Source of the DNA: Leisingera daeponensis
GTDB taxonomy: Bacteria > Pseudomonadota > Alphaproteobacteria > Rhodobacterales > Rhodobacteraceae
Assembly (NCBI RefSeq): GCF_019801465.1
Contig: NZ_JAHVJA010000008.1
Location: 1 to 64,000, forward strand
Length of the DNA stretch: 64,000 nucleotides
Direction of reading: 5' to 3'
This document shows, piece after piece, positions 8,122 to 17,045 of the stretch (within the stretch, counting starts at the first letter, position 1; each line of letters opens with the position of its first letter). The position numbers and the translations under genes are program-made. The notes beneath the pieces were generated by a model. The model made no database searches and was not told the DNA's origin. It saw only the letters and a program-made list of their open reading frames with translations.

Positions 8122-9759
8122 ATGACGCAAGTCCGGCGCCGCATCGCTATTGTGGGCTTCGGTCCGCGGGGCCTGGGGGCGCTTGAGGCGCTGGTGAACC
8201 GGGCACAGGCCACCGGCGCCTCGATGGCGGTTGATGTGTTCGATGCCAGCCGCTGGCCCGCCGCGGGTCCGAGTTTCAGTCCCGATGAAAGTAAGGTCTG
8301 CCTTCTGAACCTGCCGTTGCGCAGCATCGCCTTGCCGCCGCCGCCGTCATGCTCGCGACTGCAGGAGGATTTTGCGGACTGGCTGGGCGAGGCCGGATGC
8401 GACCGGGAGGCTTATCTGCCGCGCGCGATGCTCGGAACCTACTTGCATGAACGGTTTAAGGCGCTTCTGGCACAGCTGCCGGACCATATTTCCGTGGTGC
8501 ATCACCCGCTGCGTGTCAGCGCAGCGCATTGGGATCAGGATGGCTGGCGGCTGCACGCGCAGAGCGGCGGTCACGGGCCGTTTGAGCATGTTCTGATGTC
8601 CCTCGGGCAGCCGGAAACCCACCCGGATCCGCAGCTGAAGAGATGGCGAAAGCACGCGGGGCTCAATGCCCTGCCGCTCTGTTCAGCCTATCCTGGCGCT
8701 GAGTTGATCCGGGCTGCCCAAGATTGGTCCGGACGCGTCGTGGGCATTCGCGGATTGGCTCTGTCGTCGCTTGACGTGATCCGCATGCTGACACTAGGTC
8801 TCGGCGGTCGGTTTGAAGATGGACGCTACATCGCATCCGGGCGGGAGCCAGCACGGATCGTCCCATTTTCTCTGGATGGTCTGGCGCCGTGGCCAAAACC
8901 GCTGGATGCGGCGCTGGATGCAGGGTTCGACCCGTTGCCAAGGGAGGACGCAGCGTTTGAGGCAGCCCTGCACGCAGCACTTTCGGACTCCGGAAACGCG
9001 GGTCTGCCGACCGCCTTTGATGTGCTTGCTGCATCCGCAGTGCGTGTTATCCGGTCAGCCGGGGGGGGAGCGGAACAAGATGAAGTGCTGGACTGGCTGG
9101 AGCGGGAAGCCGGGGCACCGGGCAGTCAGGAGCTACTCGGCACTCTCGACGCTCTGCGCTGCGGCATCCGGCAAGCGGAGGGACAGGAACCGCCTGCCAT
9201 CGGCTACACGGTGGGCCAGCTGTGGCGCAAATGGCAGCCACTGCTGCGCAGCATCTACGGCAGCAGGCTGGTGCCCCCGGCCACCGCCCGCGCCTTTACG
9301 GCATTTGATGAGGGGCTCAAGCGTTATTCCTACGGCGCGCCGGTGGTAACGGCCCGGCAGCTCCTGATGCTGATTGAAACCGGACTGGTTGATCCGCGCG
9401 CCGCGGACGATCCCGGAGTTGCCCTGTCTTCGAAGGGCTGGGACATACAGTCCGGCGAAGCGGCCGTGACCGCGGATGTTATGATCGACACCGTGCTGCC
9501 GCCCCCGGCTCTCGAGCGCGTGGCGGAGCCGCTGGTGGCTGGCTTGCAGGACGCAAAGACCCTGACGGCGCTCAGCGAAGGGTTGGGGGCACGCTGCAGG
9601 CCGGATGCGGTTCTGATCCGGTCTGACGGAAAACCGGTGCAGGGGCTTGGGCTGGCCGGACGGCTGTCAAACGGCAGCAGCATTGCGGGCGACTCTATCC
9701 ACGACTGCTTTGGCGGTATCTGTGACCGTTGGGCGGAAACCGTGCTGGAGGCCCGGTAA
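8122..9759 (+). CDS. FAD/NAD(P)-binding protein (COG4529-like)
   Basis: This 545-residue protein opens with a dinucleotide-binding strand, RRRIAIVGFGPRGLG (residues 5-19), followed by LNLPLRSI and a DFADWLGE region. These are typical of the FAD-NAD(P)-binding family that includes uncharacterised 'hydroxyacylglutathione hydrolase-like' and COG4529 proteins. No substrate can be named. The start at ATG 8122 is supported by AGGAAGG just upstream; the open frame continues 5' into istB debris but that part is not gene-like. It stands alone between IS debris and a recombinase remnant, as cargo of the second accreted module. Confidence 0.75.
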   Translation: MTQVRRRIAIVGFGPRGLGALEALVNRAQATGASMAVDVFDASRWPAAGPSFSPDESKVCLLNLPLRSIALPPPPSCSRLQEDFADWLGEAGCDREAYLPRAMLGTYLHERFKALLAQLPDHISVVHHPLRVSAAHWDQDGWRLHAQSGGHGPFEHVLMSLGQPETHPDPQLKRWRKHAGLNALPLCSAYPGAELIRAAQDWSGRVVGIRGLALSSLDVIRMLTLGLGGRFEDGRYIASGREPARIVPFSLDGLAPWPKPLDAALDAGFDPLPREDAAFEAALHAALSDSGNAGLPTAFDVLAASAVRVIRSAGGGAEQDEVLDWLEREAGAPGSQELLGTLDALRCGIRQAEGQEPPAIGYTVGQLWRKWQPLLRSIYGSRLVPPATARAFTAFDEGLKRYSYGAPVVTARQLLMLIETGLVDPRAADDPGVALSSKGWDIQSGEAAVTADVMIDTVLPPPALERVAEPLVAGLQDAKTLTALSEGLGARCRPDAVLIRSDGKPVQGLGLAGRLSNGSSIAGDSIHDCFGGICDRWAETVLEAR

Positions 9760-10127
9760 GCGGCGCTCCTGATTGCAACCGTGGAAAAGAGCCCTGTTGC
9801 CAGGTCGAGGCCAGCGCCGCTAAAGATGATACACCGGCAGCTTTTTCAAGTTGGCAACGTGTCTCCGGCCAAGCACGGGAAAACGTCGGCAGTGAACTGT
9901 CGCCCAAAGCACCTCTGAACACGCGCAGGTTGCCTGTATGGCCCGCTGCAACTAGACTGCCGAGCTGGACGGCACGGCGGCTTATACCGATGCGGGCATG
10001 CGCCGAGCGCTGGCGTTAGAAATTGCCAACGCGGTGGTGCTGGAAATCGCCTAAGTGCCTTCGGAGGCTGGGCACATTCATTCGTTTAAATAGTTGCGAA
10101 GAGGGCAGGTAGAATTTGGCGGTTGGC
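9760..10127. other. Intergenic region, no gene recognised
   Basis: No complete gene is seen. A short frame ending at about 10053 reads AYTDAGMRRALALEIANAVV before a stop; it looks like the tail of a lost gene that I cannot identify. The composition is mixed, as in a decaying junction. Confidence 0.4.
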
Positions 10128-10145
10128 TGCTCCCACAACCAACAC
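10128..10145. repeat. att-like core repeat, copy 3
   Basis: TGCTCCCACAACCAACAC matches the tRNA-fMet 3'-end word at 106-123 with one mismatch. As at copy 1, a decayed serine recombinase 3' end adjoins it on the minus strand. It closes the accretion zone on the right. Confidence 0.6.
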
Positions 10146-10490
10146 CCGCGAATACCGCATCATCACGATCGGCGTCGTGATATCTCGGCGCCGATTTGCG
10201 TATCACCTTCAGCAGGTTGCCGTCGATCAAGAGCCAGTGGCTCTGCACGTCATCGCCCCAATGCACCCCACACGCTCTACGAACTCATGCAGCTCATCTA
10301 CGGTCCGTTCGGCAACGGCCTCGTCAGACAACGACGTTGCCAAGTCCGCCACCATCTCCCGGTAGAGTTCCGGCAGGTTCCCGGGCAGATCGACCGCCGA
10401 CGGAACAAACTCTGCCCGCTTGTCCCTCATCGCAGTCAGTTCCTCATGCGCAGTGTTCAAACGTTCGCTGATCAGCTGCGAAAAACCACG
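10128..10490 (-). pseudogene. Second serine recombinase C-terminal remnant
   Basis: The minus strand encodes ISERLNTAHEELTAMRDKRA, then LPGNLPELYREMVADLAT and TVDELHEFVERV. This is the same coiled-coil/C-terminal region as the remnant at 76-522, but a different sequence. A frameshift near 10250 moves the reading into HWLLIDGNLLKVI and a tail DAVFAGVGCG that ends in the att-like repeat. Further upstream (to about 10560) recombinase-like codons are scattered over several frames. There is no catalytic domain, so it is non-functional. Confidence 0.65.
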
Positions 10491-10767
10491 CCTTTGAAGA
10501 CTTGCAGGAGTTTGCGTTTCTTCGTCTCATGCACGCGCTGACAGGTTTGGCGAAAGCGCAGCCTCTCCTCGGCGGCTTCCTGGCTCTCGACGAGGCTTTT
10601 GTGGAACCGCTGGCGGAAGTGTTCCTAGCCCTTGGGCTTCTTCTGAAGCCTAGCAGGACCAGCCACTGAGCCCCCTTTCTTGGAGTTCGCGCAGTGACAG
10701 GTCCTATGTTTTCCGCTTCCGGCAGGAGTCATCTTGCCGCTGCAAATCCCGAAGGCAATTTCCTGCC

Positions 10768-11418
10768 TTAGACCCTTAGAAGCTCACGATCTTTCAGGTG
10801 ATACCCGTCAGGGGCAATCTCTGCACGGAACTCCGGGTCATGGCTGACCAGCAGGATTGCCTGATCAAGCTCTTTCAGGATTCCGGTCAGACGCCCGTAG
10901 TTTTCCGGATCCAGCGCGTTGGTCGGTTCATCAAGGATGAGCACCTCCGGCTCCATCGCCAGCACTGTAGCCAGCGTGACCAGCCGCTTTTCGCCGCCCG
11001 ACAGTTTGTGGGTAACCCGGTCGCGCAGATGCATCAGCCCCAGGCGGGTCAGCACATTATCGACAATGGCCAGCGCTTCCTGTTTGGACTTTCCCAGGTT
11101 CAGGGGGCCAAAGGCCACGTCCTCGGCCACGGTCGGGCAGAACAGCTGGTCGTCTGCGTCCTGAAAGACGAACCCGATGCGGCGGCGCACCTCGTGAAAA
11201 TCCGCTTCGCGGGTGCAAGTCTTGCCGAAAGCCGAAATAGTGCCCTGTTCGGGAGCAAGCAGCCCCATGATGATCTTCAGAAGGGTCGACTTCCCGGCCC
11301 CGTTGGGCCCGACAAGCGACAGCCGTTGCCCTGGTTCAAGCTGCATCGATGCGCCTTCCAGCACCGGGCCCAGCCCGGGGTAGGCAAAGTGGATGTTGTT
11401 CAGGTCAAGAAGCAGCAT
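10768..11418 (-). CDS. cbiO: ECF cobalt/nickel transporter ATPase (CbiO/NikO)
   Basis: This 216-residue ABC ATPase of the energy-coupling-factor type powers metal-ion uptake at the inner membrane. The Walker A motif is GPNGAGKST, the Q-loop lies in FVFQDADDQLF (the DDQ form typical of CbiO/EcfA), the signature is LSGGEKR, and Walker B is LILDEPTNALD with an H-loop in LLVSHDPE. It overlaps the upstream permease gene by 14 bp and is the last gene of the operon. The 3' flank has only a weak 6-bp hairpin (10750-10767). Confidence 0.93.
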   Translation of the reverse strand: MLLLDLNNIHFAYPGLGPVLEGASMQLEPGQRLSLVGPNGAGKSTLLKIIMGLLAPEQGTISAFGKTCTREADFHEVRRRIGFVFQDADDQLFCPTVAEDVAFGPLNLGKSKQEALAIVDNVLTRLGLMHLRDRVTHKLSGGEKRLVTLATVLAMEPEVLILDEPTNALDPENYGRLTGILKELDQAILLVSHDPEFRAEIAPDGYHLKDRELLRV

Positions 11419-12193
11419 AGATGGCCTCCGCGCAAATCAGGGCGGCAAGAGCGGCGGATAGGGCCGCGGCAAACAGCAGGTCAGCCCTGCTCAAGCGGAA
11501 GTCGTCCAGCAGGACGATGCGGCCGGAAAACCCCCGGCATTTCATCGCCGCCAGAATGCGTTCCGACCGTTCGATGGCGCGCACCAGCATCATGCCGACC
11601 AGGTAGCCATAGCTGCGGTAAGTGTGCCAATTGGTTCCCGGGCGGAAGCCGCGCAGCTTCATCGAAGTTCGCAGTCGCTGGTATTCCTCGCGCAGAACAT
11701 CGATGTAGCGGATGGTGAACATCAGCAGATGTACAAGCCGCTCCGGTGTTTTCAGGGCAAACAGCGCGTGCCCCAAGGTCACCGGCTCCATCGACCCCAC
11801 CAGCGTCATGACCGCAAGAATGACCGCATTGGCCGTCAAAGCAATCTCCACGGCGCGCCGCAAACCTTCCCAGCTGGCCTCCAGCCCCCACAGGGAAAAC
11901 ACCGGCGTTCCGGGAATCGTAAAGGGCAGAAGCAGCAGCATGAATATGATGAAACTGTCCATCATCGCCATCCGCTTCAGCGTTTTGCGGGGCGGCAGGC
12001 CGGAAAGGGCCAGCAGCCCTGACGACAGGATAAGCGCGCCCGCCAGAACCCACAGGCTGTTCAGAGAGACGACAACTATTGCGTAAATGGCGGTCATGAC
12101 GATCCGCATGCGCGGGTCGAATGCGGTGACTTTTGCCCGGCAAACACCGATCCCGCTGAGCGGTTTTTCATCGCCTGTCAGAACATAGGTCAT
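11405..12193 (-). CDS. cbiQ: ECF transporter transmembrane protein (CbiQ/NikQ)
   Basis: This 262-residue coupling permease has about six hydrophobic segments. It carries the cytoplasmic coupling motif MKLRGF (residues SMKLRGFRPG) and a second MKCRGFSG, the two short helices that dock onto the CbiO ATPase. It starts with a 4-bp overlap with the upstream NikL-like gene, which indicates translational coupling. Role: moves with the ATPase to power CbiM-mediated Co2+ or Ni2+ uptake. Confidence 0.92.
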   Translation of the reverse strand: MTYVLTGDEKPLSGIGVCRAKVTAFDPRMRIVMTAIYAIVVVSLNSLWVLAGALILSSGLLALSGLPPRKTLKRMAMMDSFIIFMLLLLPFTIPGTPVFSLWGLEASWEGLRRAVEIALTANAVILAVMTLVGSMEPVTLGHALFALKTPERLVHLLMFTIRYIDVLREEYQRLRTSMKLRGFRPGTNWHTYRSYGYLVGMMLVRAIERSERILAAMKCRGFSGRIVLLDDFRLSRADLLFAAALSAALAALICAEAIYAAS

Positions 12194-12774
12194 GCGCTGT
12201 TTCCCATCTTGCGCCGGGCGGCGATGTAGAAGCCCAGCCCGAACAGGCCGAAAATATAGCCGATTCCGCCGAGAACGGACTGGAAGTCCGACTTGTTCTT
12301 GAAAGCGGTCAGTTCCTGCCGGAGCGGACGCAATTCGTTACGCAGCATGGCGGCAAGCTCGGCCCGGGCCTGATCGGACAGGCCGGCTGCCGTTGCGGCC
12401 AGCGGGAGCGCACCGGATCCGGCCGCCGCGGGTGTTGCCGTGCTTGGGCTTTTGCCCATGATCTGTGCCACCTCTGCCGCATCCATGGCAGCTTCGGCAA
12501 CATGGCCGGCGCCGAGGTTGCCGCGAAAGATGTGCGTCACCGGCTCGGCCGGGGTGAACACAAAGAAACCGTCGTCATCGGTCCTGGTCTCACCAAGTTT
12601 GCCGCCGTCTTGGTCAAAAACCTCGATCAGCAGGCCCGGGGCCATTTCGCCATTGGAAAAACCGACCTCGCCCTCGATGTCGGAGCCGGAAGGAAACACC
12701 GCGGAGATCACATTGTGGGCAAATGCAGGCAGCGGAGCCATCAGCGCAATGCCCAGAACCCAGGCGCGGATCAT
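12190..12774 (-). CDS. nikL: ECF metal transporter accessory component NikL-like
   Basis: This 194-residue protein has a signal peptide (to about AFA at 19), a beta-rich extracytoplasmic domain (GEVGFSNGEMAPG ... VFDQDGGKLGETRTDDDGF), an Ala/Pro-rich linker, and one C-terminal membrane helix (GGIGYIFGLFGLGFYIA) ending in RRK. This is the layout of NikL/CbiL accessory subunits that replace CbiN in some cobalt/nickel ECF systems. It overlaps cbiQ and cbiM by 4 bp each. His20, right after the predicted cleavage site, is a plausible metal ligand. Confidence 0.85.
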   Translation of the reverse strand: MIRAWVLGIALMAPLPAFAHNVISAVFPSGSDIEGEVGFSNGEMAPGLLIEVFDQDGGKLGETRTDDDGFFVFTPAEPVTHIFRGNLGAGHVAEAAMDAAEVAQIMGKSPSTATPAAAGSGALPLAATAAGLSDQARAELAAMLRNELRPLRQELTAFKNKSDFQSVLGGIGYIFGLFGLGFYIAARRKMGNSA

Positions 12775-13388
12775 GCGAGGCTTCCCTTCGCGTCAGCAAA
12801 CAGCTCGGGTTTGACCCGCCGCGCAAGGAAAATGGCAGCGCCGGACAACAGGGCCTCGATCACCATCACCGGGATATGGGACACGAACACGAGCTTGGCG
12901 GCCAGAAGGAATTCATCACCGGACAGCATCAGCGAAACCGCAACCGCAAGCGTCGTGAGGGCGATGGCTGCGCCGCCGCCAATGCCGCCCCAGATCGCCC
13001 CTTGCAACGGTGAACCGCGGGCCAATAGAGGGCGGATGGCCAGTCCGGCCAGAACTGCGGGCAGGGCGATATTCACGGCATTCACACCGAGCACGGTCAG
13101 GCCGCCAAAGCCGAAGAAGACCGCCTGCAGCAGCAGCCCGACGAACAGGGCCGGGAAGGCCGCCCACCCCAGCACCAGCCCGGCCAGCCCGTTCAGGATC
13201 AGGTGTACCGAACTGGGCCCGATCGGCACATGGATCAGCGAGGCCACAAAAAAGCTGGCGGACAGAACCCCTGCCGCCGGAATCCGTTCCAGCGGCAGGT
13301 TGCGCAGGCCCATGGCAATACCGCCGGCGGCGGCAACCGCTCCGCCGATCACAACCGGGTTCGACAGAGCGCCGTCTACGATATGCAT
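12771..13388 (-). CDS. cbiM: ECF cobalt/nickel substrate-binding permease (CbiM/NikM)
   Basis: This 205-residue S-component begins MHIVDG, the conserved N-terminus in which the free amine and His2 form the metal site. IHVPIGPSSVHL supplies further His ligands in the expected position, and FVSHIPVMVIEALL is the conserved late helix. Six or seven membrane segments are visible. Placed between nikL and nikK in the order K-M-L-Q-O. Specificity (Co2+ or Ni2+) is not set by this protein alone; the cobalamin riboswitch upstream argues for cobalt. Confidence 0.93.
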   Translation of the reverse strand: MHIVDGALSNPVVIGGAVAAAGGIAMGLRNLPLERIPAAGVLSASFFVASLIHVPIGPSSVHLILNGLAGLVLGWAAFPALFVGLLLQAVFFGFGGLTVLGVNAVNIALPAVLAGLAIRPLLARGSPLQGAIWGGIGGGAAIALTTLAVAVSLMLSGDEFLLAAKLVFVSHIPVMVIEALLSGAAIFLARRVKPELFADAKGSLA

Positions 13389-13398
13389 GGGCCGGGCC

Positions 13399-14184
13399 TC
13401 ACTTCAGCTCTGCGGCGTGGATCCACAGCACGGCATCCTGGCTGAGCTCCTTGCCTTCGTACTCGGTCGCCGGTCCGGAACCCAGGGCCGCAAAGCCCCA
13501 GTAACCCGCTTTCGGGATGCCAAAGGAGAACACACCGTTCTGGTCCGCGATGGCAACGATCGAGCCGCCCGCCATTTCCTGAACGGTGGGTTCGGTGGTT
13601 GAAAACTTCTCAAGGTCCGGCTCCGCCGCCATGAATTCGATTTCAATCTCGGCGCCAGGAACCGGTTTGCCTTCCGCCAGGACCTGACCGGAGAAGGTGG
13701 AGCCCACGATCACGTTGTAGGGTTTGTTCAGCGGCAGGATTTCGGTGGCCAGGCCAACCGGCTGATCCCAGTCGGTGGGCAGCGTGTTGCGGTTCAGCAC
13801 AACCTTGGAGATCTGCTGGATAAAGATATCCTCGCTCTCCTCGTAGTAGGGCGCGGGCACGGTGACCACCACATAGTCGCCGGACCGTTTCACCGGGACG
13901 GACGCCTTGTAGGCCGAAGCTTCGTTTTCAGCGCCCTTAAAGACGGCCGGTTCCAGGCGGTCTGAAAGGTCGGTCTTTTCACCCTTGTGGATCATGAAGA
14001 ACTCTGCCGGCGTGCCCATGTCCATGGCATGGCCGTTTGCCATCGGGTGCCAGAACACCAGGCCCATCGGCACATCGCCGGGCTTCGCAATCAGGGCGCT
14101 TTCGGTGTAATTCAGCTGGAAGTGCGCCGACGCGGCGGCCGGCAGGGATACGGCCAGAGCTGCGGCCAGGTAGTTCAGTTTCAT
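13399..14184 (-). CDS. nikK: NikK-like periplasmic protein (DUF4198)
   Basis: This 261-residue exported protein has a clear signal peptide (cleavage around ASA-H at 20) and a His after the cut site. A beta-sandwich DUF4198 domain follows, with FWHPMANGHAMDMG, a Met/His-rich stretch likely to hold metal, and GTPAEFFMIHKG. A C-terminal Ig-like part contains AGYWGFAALG and LWIHAAELK. It is the first gene of the operon, 156 nt downstream of a cobalamin riboswitch. In this family it is thought to deliver or bind the metal on the outer face of the ECF transporter; that role is inferred. Confidence 0.85.
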   Translation of the reverse strand: MKLNYLAAALAVSLPAAASAHFQLNYTESALIAKPGDVPMGLVFWHPMANGHAMDMGTPAEFFMIHKGEKTDLSDRLEPAVFKGAENEASAYKASVPVKRSGDYVVVTVPAPYYEESEDIFIQQISKVVLNRNTLPTDWDQPVGLATEILPLNKPYNVIVGSTFSGQVLAEGKPVPGAEIEIEFMAAEPDLEKFSTTEPTVQEMAGGSIVAIADQNGVFSFGIPKAGYWGFAALGSGPATEYEGKELSQDAVLWIHAAELK

Positions 14185-14339
14185 TTCGTCCTCATTCGAC
14201 GACGCAGGCGCACCTGCAATCAGGAATGAACAACGGGGATAGTGGCACGGAATAGCCGGAACGGCAGTCGCGCCAGACGCTCACCCCGGCGTCCGGTGGA
14301 AAAGGGCAGGTTTGCCGCAAGCGGATCCGCGCCCTTGTG

Positions 14340-14524
14340 TCCGGCAGGTCTCCTGACTCGCGGGTCCTGGTTCGGCTGGCCTTCCCGGGACGGATCCCAG
14401 TGGCGTCTTCAGCGTCACTCACCGCTCACAGTTGCGGGGGCAGTCACGGATTTGGTCCCTTTTGGGTACGCCGCACCGTGTTCCCTATTTCTTCCGCTGC
14501 GCATTGAAACACTCGCGGAACCGG
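14340..14524 (-). promoter_or_regulatory. Cobalamin (B12) riboswitch
   Basis: Reading the minus strand 5' to 3', the segment has the AGGGAACACGGTG element (about 14478-14490), then GTGACTGCCCCCGCAACTGTGAGCG, then GCCACTGGG and GGGAAGG, and finally the B12 box AGTCAGGAGACCTGCC at 14343-14358. These are the conserved elements of adenosylcobalamin riboswitches in the right order. It lies upstream of nikK in the leader of the five-gene metal uptake operon, where bound cobalamin should lower expression. Confidence 0.93.
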
Positions 14525-14765
14525 TCACTTTTGCTGAATGGCAAAACGGAATTTCCGAGTCAAGAGTTTTGCCCGCGCCAGCCGCCCTGGCTTTATGAGG
14601 CAGGGCAGCAATCCCGAAATGGCGTTCGGTCCAAGCTGGTGCGGAATCGTAAACCGGTAAACCCCGATCGGCTCCGTCGTGGCTGCGTTTTCGCTTACCG
14701 CTATGGAAACGGCTTTCGACACAGCCTGAGGAACATGGTTCAGTCCTAGTGCAAATGCGGCAGGG

Positions 14766-14909
14766 ATGATGATAAGCGGGGCGGACGAAGCGAGCGGCCT
14801 CCTTTTCAGCTATGCCGATCTGGAAGAACGCATCCCGGGCCGGTATCCGCTCCGGAAAATCAGGCAGGTTGTGAAAGGCTTGATGGCCAGCCTGGGTGCC
14901 GATTTCGCG
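14766..14909 (+). pseudogene. IS5-type transposase N-terminal remnant
   Basis: The first 45 or so codons read LLFSYADLEERIPGRYPLRK followed by IRQVVKGLMASLGADF, a strong match in style to the N-terminus of IS5/IS1182-type transposases (SYVDLEERVPARHPLRKIR). After GADF the similarity stops, and no catalytic DDE region follows. No inverted repeats were found, so only a fragment was left behind. Confidence 0.65.
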
Positions 14910-15312
14910 TGCTGCCAAGCCGAAACGCCGCCTTTGGAACAAGGGCAGGCTGGCCAGCGGGAAACGCCCGTTACTCCAGAAATAAGGATGTACATAGTCC
15001 TGAAAGAACCGAAGCCGTCAATGCTCTAGCGGTCGAACTGGACTAGCCGAATCAGCCTCCGGTAGCGTTCTGGTGCTTTCAAATCCAGACCCGATCGCCG
15101 CCCGCAGAAATCACTACTTGCTAGTTGATCCGTCTGGCGGATGGCAAGCATGGGAGCTTCAATGTTGCGGTGGAGGTTCTCCTGAAGACTCTCAAAACCG
15201 AGCTGCTACGGCAATTACTTGTTGTGCCACTTAACCTCCAATTAGCTTTTCGCCGGTATCCCTAAAATCGAAGAGGAGAAGCCTCAACTACACGGGTTGG
15301 AGAAACCGCCGA
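14910..15312. other. Transposase debris, no intact gene
   Basis: This stretch separates the metal-uptake region from the polysaccharide operon. Around 15165-15215 the plus strand reads EVLLKTLKTELLRQ, reminiscent of the FFKTLKxEL segment near the C-terminus of IS3-family transposases, but too short to be sure. The promoter of the polysaccharide operon should lie in the more AT-rich part just before 15313. Confidence 0.4.
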
Positions 15313-16245
15313 ATGCTTTTTGAATCGCACAACCAGTCGGACCTAGCCTCGGAAGACCGGCCATTGGTGACTGTATTCTGCGCAGTCTGGCACAAGCAGG
15401 TAGGCAAGCTGGAGCTCTTGCGTTCTCATTGGGAGAACCTGAAGGCACAAAGCATAAGGGTCGAACCCTGCTACATTTTTGACAACGGGGAGGAAGCCCC
15501 GGAGTGGCTCGATGCGCCGTGGCATTCGTTTTCCGAACCTCTTACCATCTATGAAGCGTGGGCTGCAGCGGTAGCGCTTGCCAAGACACGGTACGTCATG
15601 AATTTGAACATGGATGACCGGCTGGCCACAAACGGGGCGCAAGAACTTCTGAATACTGCAATGACTACCAGTTCTGCTCTTGTGGGAGGGGACTGGCTGG
15701 TCTGTTTTGACAAGCAGCACCTGTCTCTGGAGTTTCCGGTGACAGATTTGGAAGGCACGCAATACCTGCCCGCATGGCCGCCCCGCCGCCATCAAGGATT
15801 AAGGCTAGGCAGCGGCTCGGGGGAACGCGGCACCCTTGGGGCCGCTACTATGTGGGATCTGGATATCGTGGGCAAATGGTATCCAACGTATTTCGGTAAC
15901 GGCGCCCCCATCCTGTCGATCGGCGACACAATCTTCTGGGGGCTGCTGAAGCACAAGAACCTGAAGCTGACCCGGCTGCCCAAGATTATCGGGCGCTATT
16001 ATTCCGATCCGGACGCCCAGGCTGAATTCAGGCCTCACCAGGACAATGACCTGCTTAAATCGGAAGGCCTGAGCACGAGGTCCTTTGCAGACGGCGTGCG
16101 CAGCGGCGATTTCTGCTGGCACGGCAAGGCTGCGGCCCGCGTCAGGCAAAAGCCGCTCAACAAGATAGAAAAGAAAAGCGCTGAATTGGAAGCCCGCTAC
16201 CGCAGACTTTTCGGTCTACCCGCGCAACAGGTTGCTGCGGAGTGA
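15313..16245 (+). CDS. Glycosyltransferase, GT-A fold (family 2-like)
   Basis: This 310-residue protein looks like a nucleotide-sugar-dependent inverting glycosyltransferase. The N-terminal strand is PLVTVFCAVWHK, the DxD-type metal site is in NLNMDDRLATNG, and GDTIFWGLL is the acceptor-side region. It is the first gene of a long plus-strand surface-polysaccharide operon. Donor and acceptor are unknown. The next gene starts with an overlapping or immediately following codon, showing tight coupling. Confidence 0.75.
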   Translation: MLFESHNQSDLASEDRPLVTVFCAVWHKQVGKLELLRSHWENLKAQSIRVEPCYIFDNGEEAPEWLDAPWHSFSEPLTIYEAWAAAVALAKTRYVMNLNMDDRLATNGAQELLNTAMTTSSALVGGDWLVCFDKQHLSLEFPVTDLEGTQYLPAWPPRRHQGLRLGSGSGERGTLGAATMWDLDIVGKWYPTYFGNGAPILSIGDTIFWGLLKHKNLKLTRLPKIIGRYYSDPDAQAEFRPHQDNDLLKSEGLSTRSFADGVRSGDFCWHGKAAARVRQKPLNKIEKKSAELEARYRRLFGLPAQQVAAE

Positions 16246-16247
16246 CG

Positions 16248-17045
16248 ATGGCCGCGAAAATCTATATCACAGGCAGCGGCGGGATCGTCGGGCGCCATGC
16301 GCTCAAGGTGCTGGCGGAGCTTGCTCCCGGCGCTGAAGTGATCCGCAACACGGCAGACCTGACAAATCTCTCCGAGACGGCTGCGGCGATTGCAGCAGCG
16401 GGCCCGCTGGATCTTGTGATCCACCTTGCGGCAATGGTTCCGGTGGCAGCGGTCAACGCCGACCCGGCCAGGGCCTATGCGGTCAATGCGGGCGGCACGA
16501 TCAACCTGCTGTCGGCGCTGTCGGCCTCCCCCGCCCGGATGCTTCTCTGCTCGACCAGCCATGTCTATGCCAGCCAGGACACTCCAATCCCGGAGACCGC
16601 AGAAACCAAACCTGTCACTGTGTACGGGCAGAGTAAGTTGATGGCCGAACAAGCGGCGCTGGAAATCTGCGCTGTCTCGGGCCGCTCTCTTTGCATCGGC
16701 CGCCTGTTTTCCATTCATGATCCTGAACAGACCGGAAGCTACTTGCGGCCTTCCCTGGAAAAACGCTTCACCGAGGCGGACCCTGAAGCAGATTTCGAGC
16801 TTTACGGAGCAGACGGGCTCAGGGATTTCCTGACCGCTCGCGCAGCCGCCCGGTATCTGGTCCGGCTGGCGCTGTCAGATGCGGAAGGCGTGGTGAATGT
16901 GGCCTCAGGCAATCCGGTGACGGTTGCCGGGTTCGCGCAGTCCTTAGCGCCCTTTCCACTCAAGATCACTCCTATGGGGCAAAGCAACAACTTGGTGGCC
17001 GACGTTTCGCGCCTGCAGCACATACTTGGAGAATGTAATGCCTGA
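16248..17045 (+). CDS. NAD-dependent nucleotide-sugar epimerase/reductase (extended SDR)
   Basis: This 265-residue protein has a Rossmann GSGGIVG (residues 9-15), an Asp-rich N-terminal half, SSxxVY-like STSHVY (102-107) and the catalytic YGQSK (Tyr126, Lys130). It is shorter than the usual 300-340 residues and most like RmlD/Rmd-type 4-ketoreductases. In this operon a GDP-4-keto-6-deoxymannose pool is made by Gmd, so it could reduce that intermediate or the 3,6-dideoxy ketosugar made by the ColD-like enzyme. An in-frame GTG at 16242 is the alternative start. Confidence 0.75.
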   Translation: MAAKIYITGSGGIVGRHALKVLAELAPGAEVIRNTADLTNLSETAAAIAAAGPLDLVIHLAAMVPVAAVNADPARAYAVNAGGTINLLSALSASPARMLLCSTSHVYASQDTPIPETAETKPVTVYGQSKLMAEQAALEICAVSGRSLCIGRLFSIHDPEQTGSYLRPSLEKRFTEADPEADFELYGADGLRDFLTARAAARYLVRLALSDAEGVVNVASGNPVTVAGFAQSLAPFPLKITPMGQSNNLVADVSRLQHILGECNA

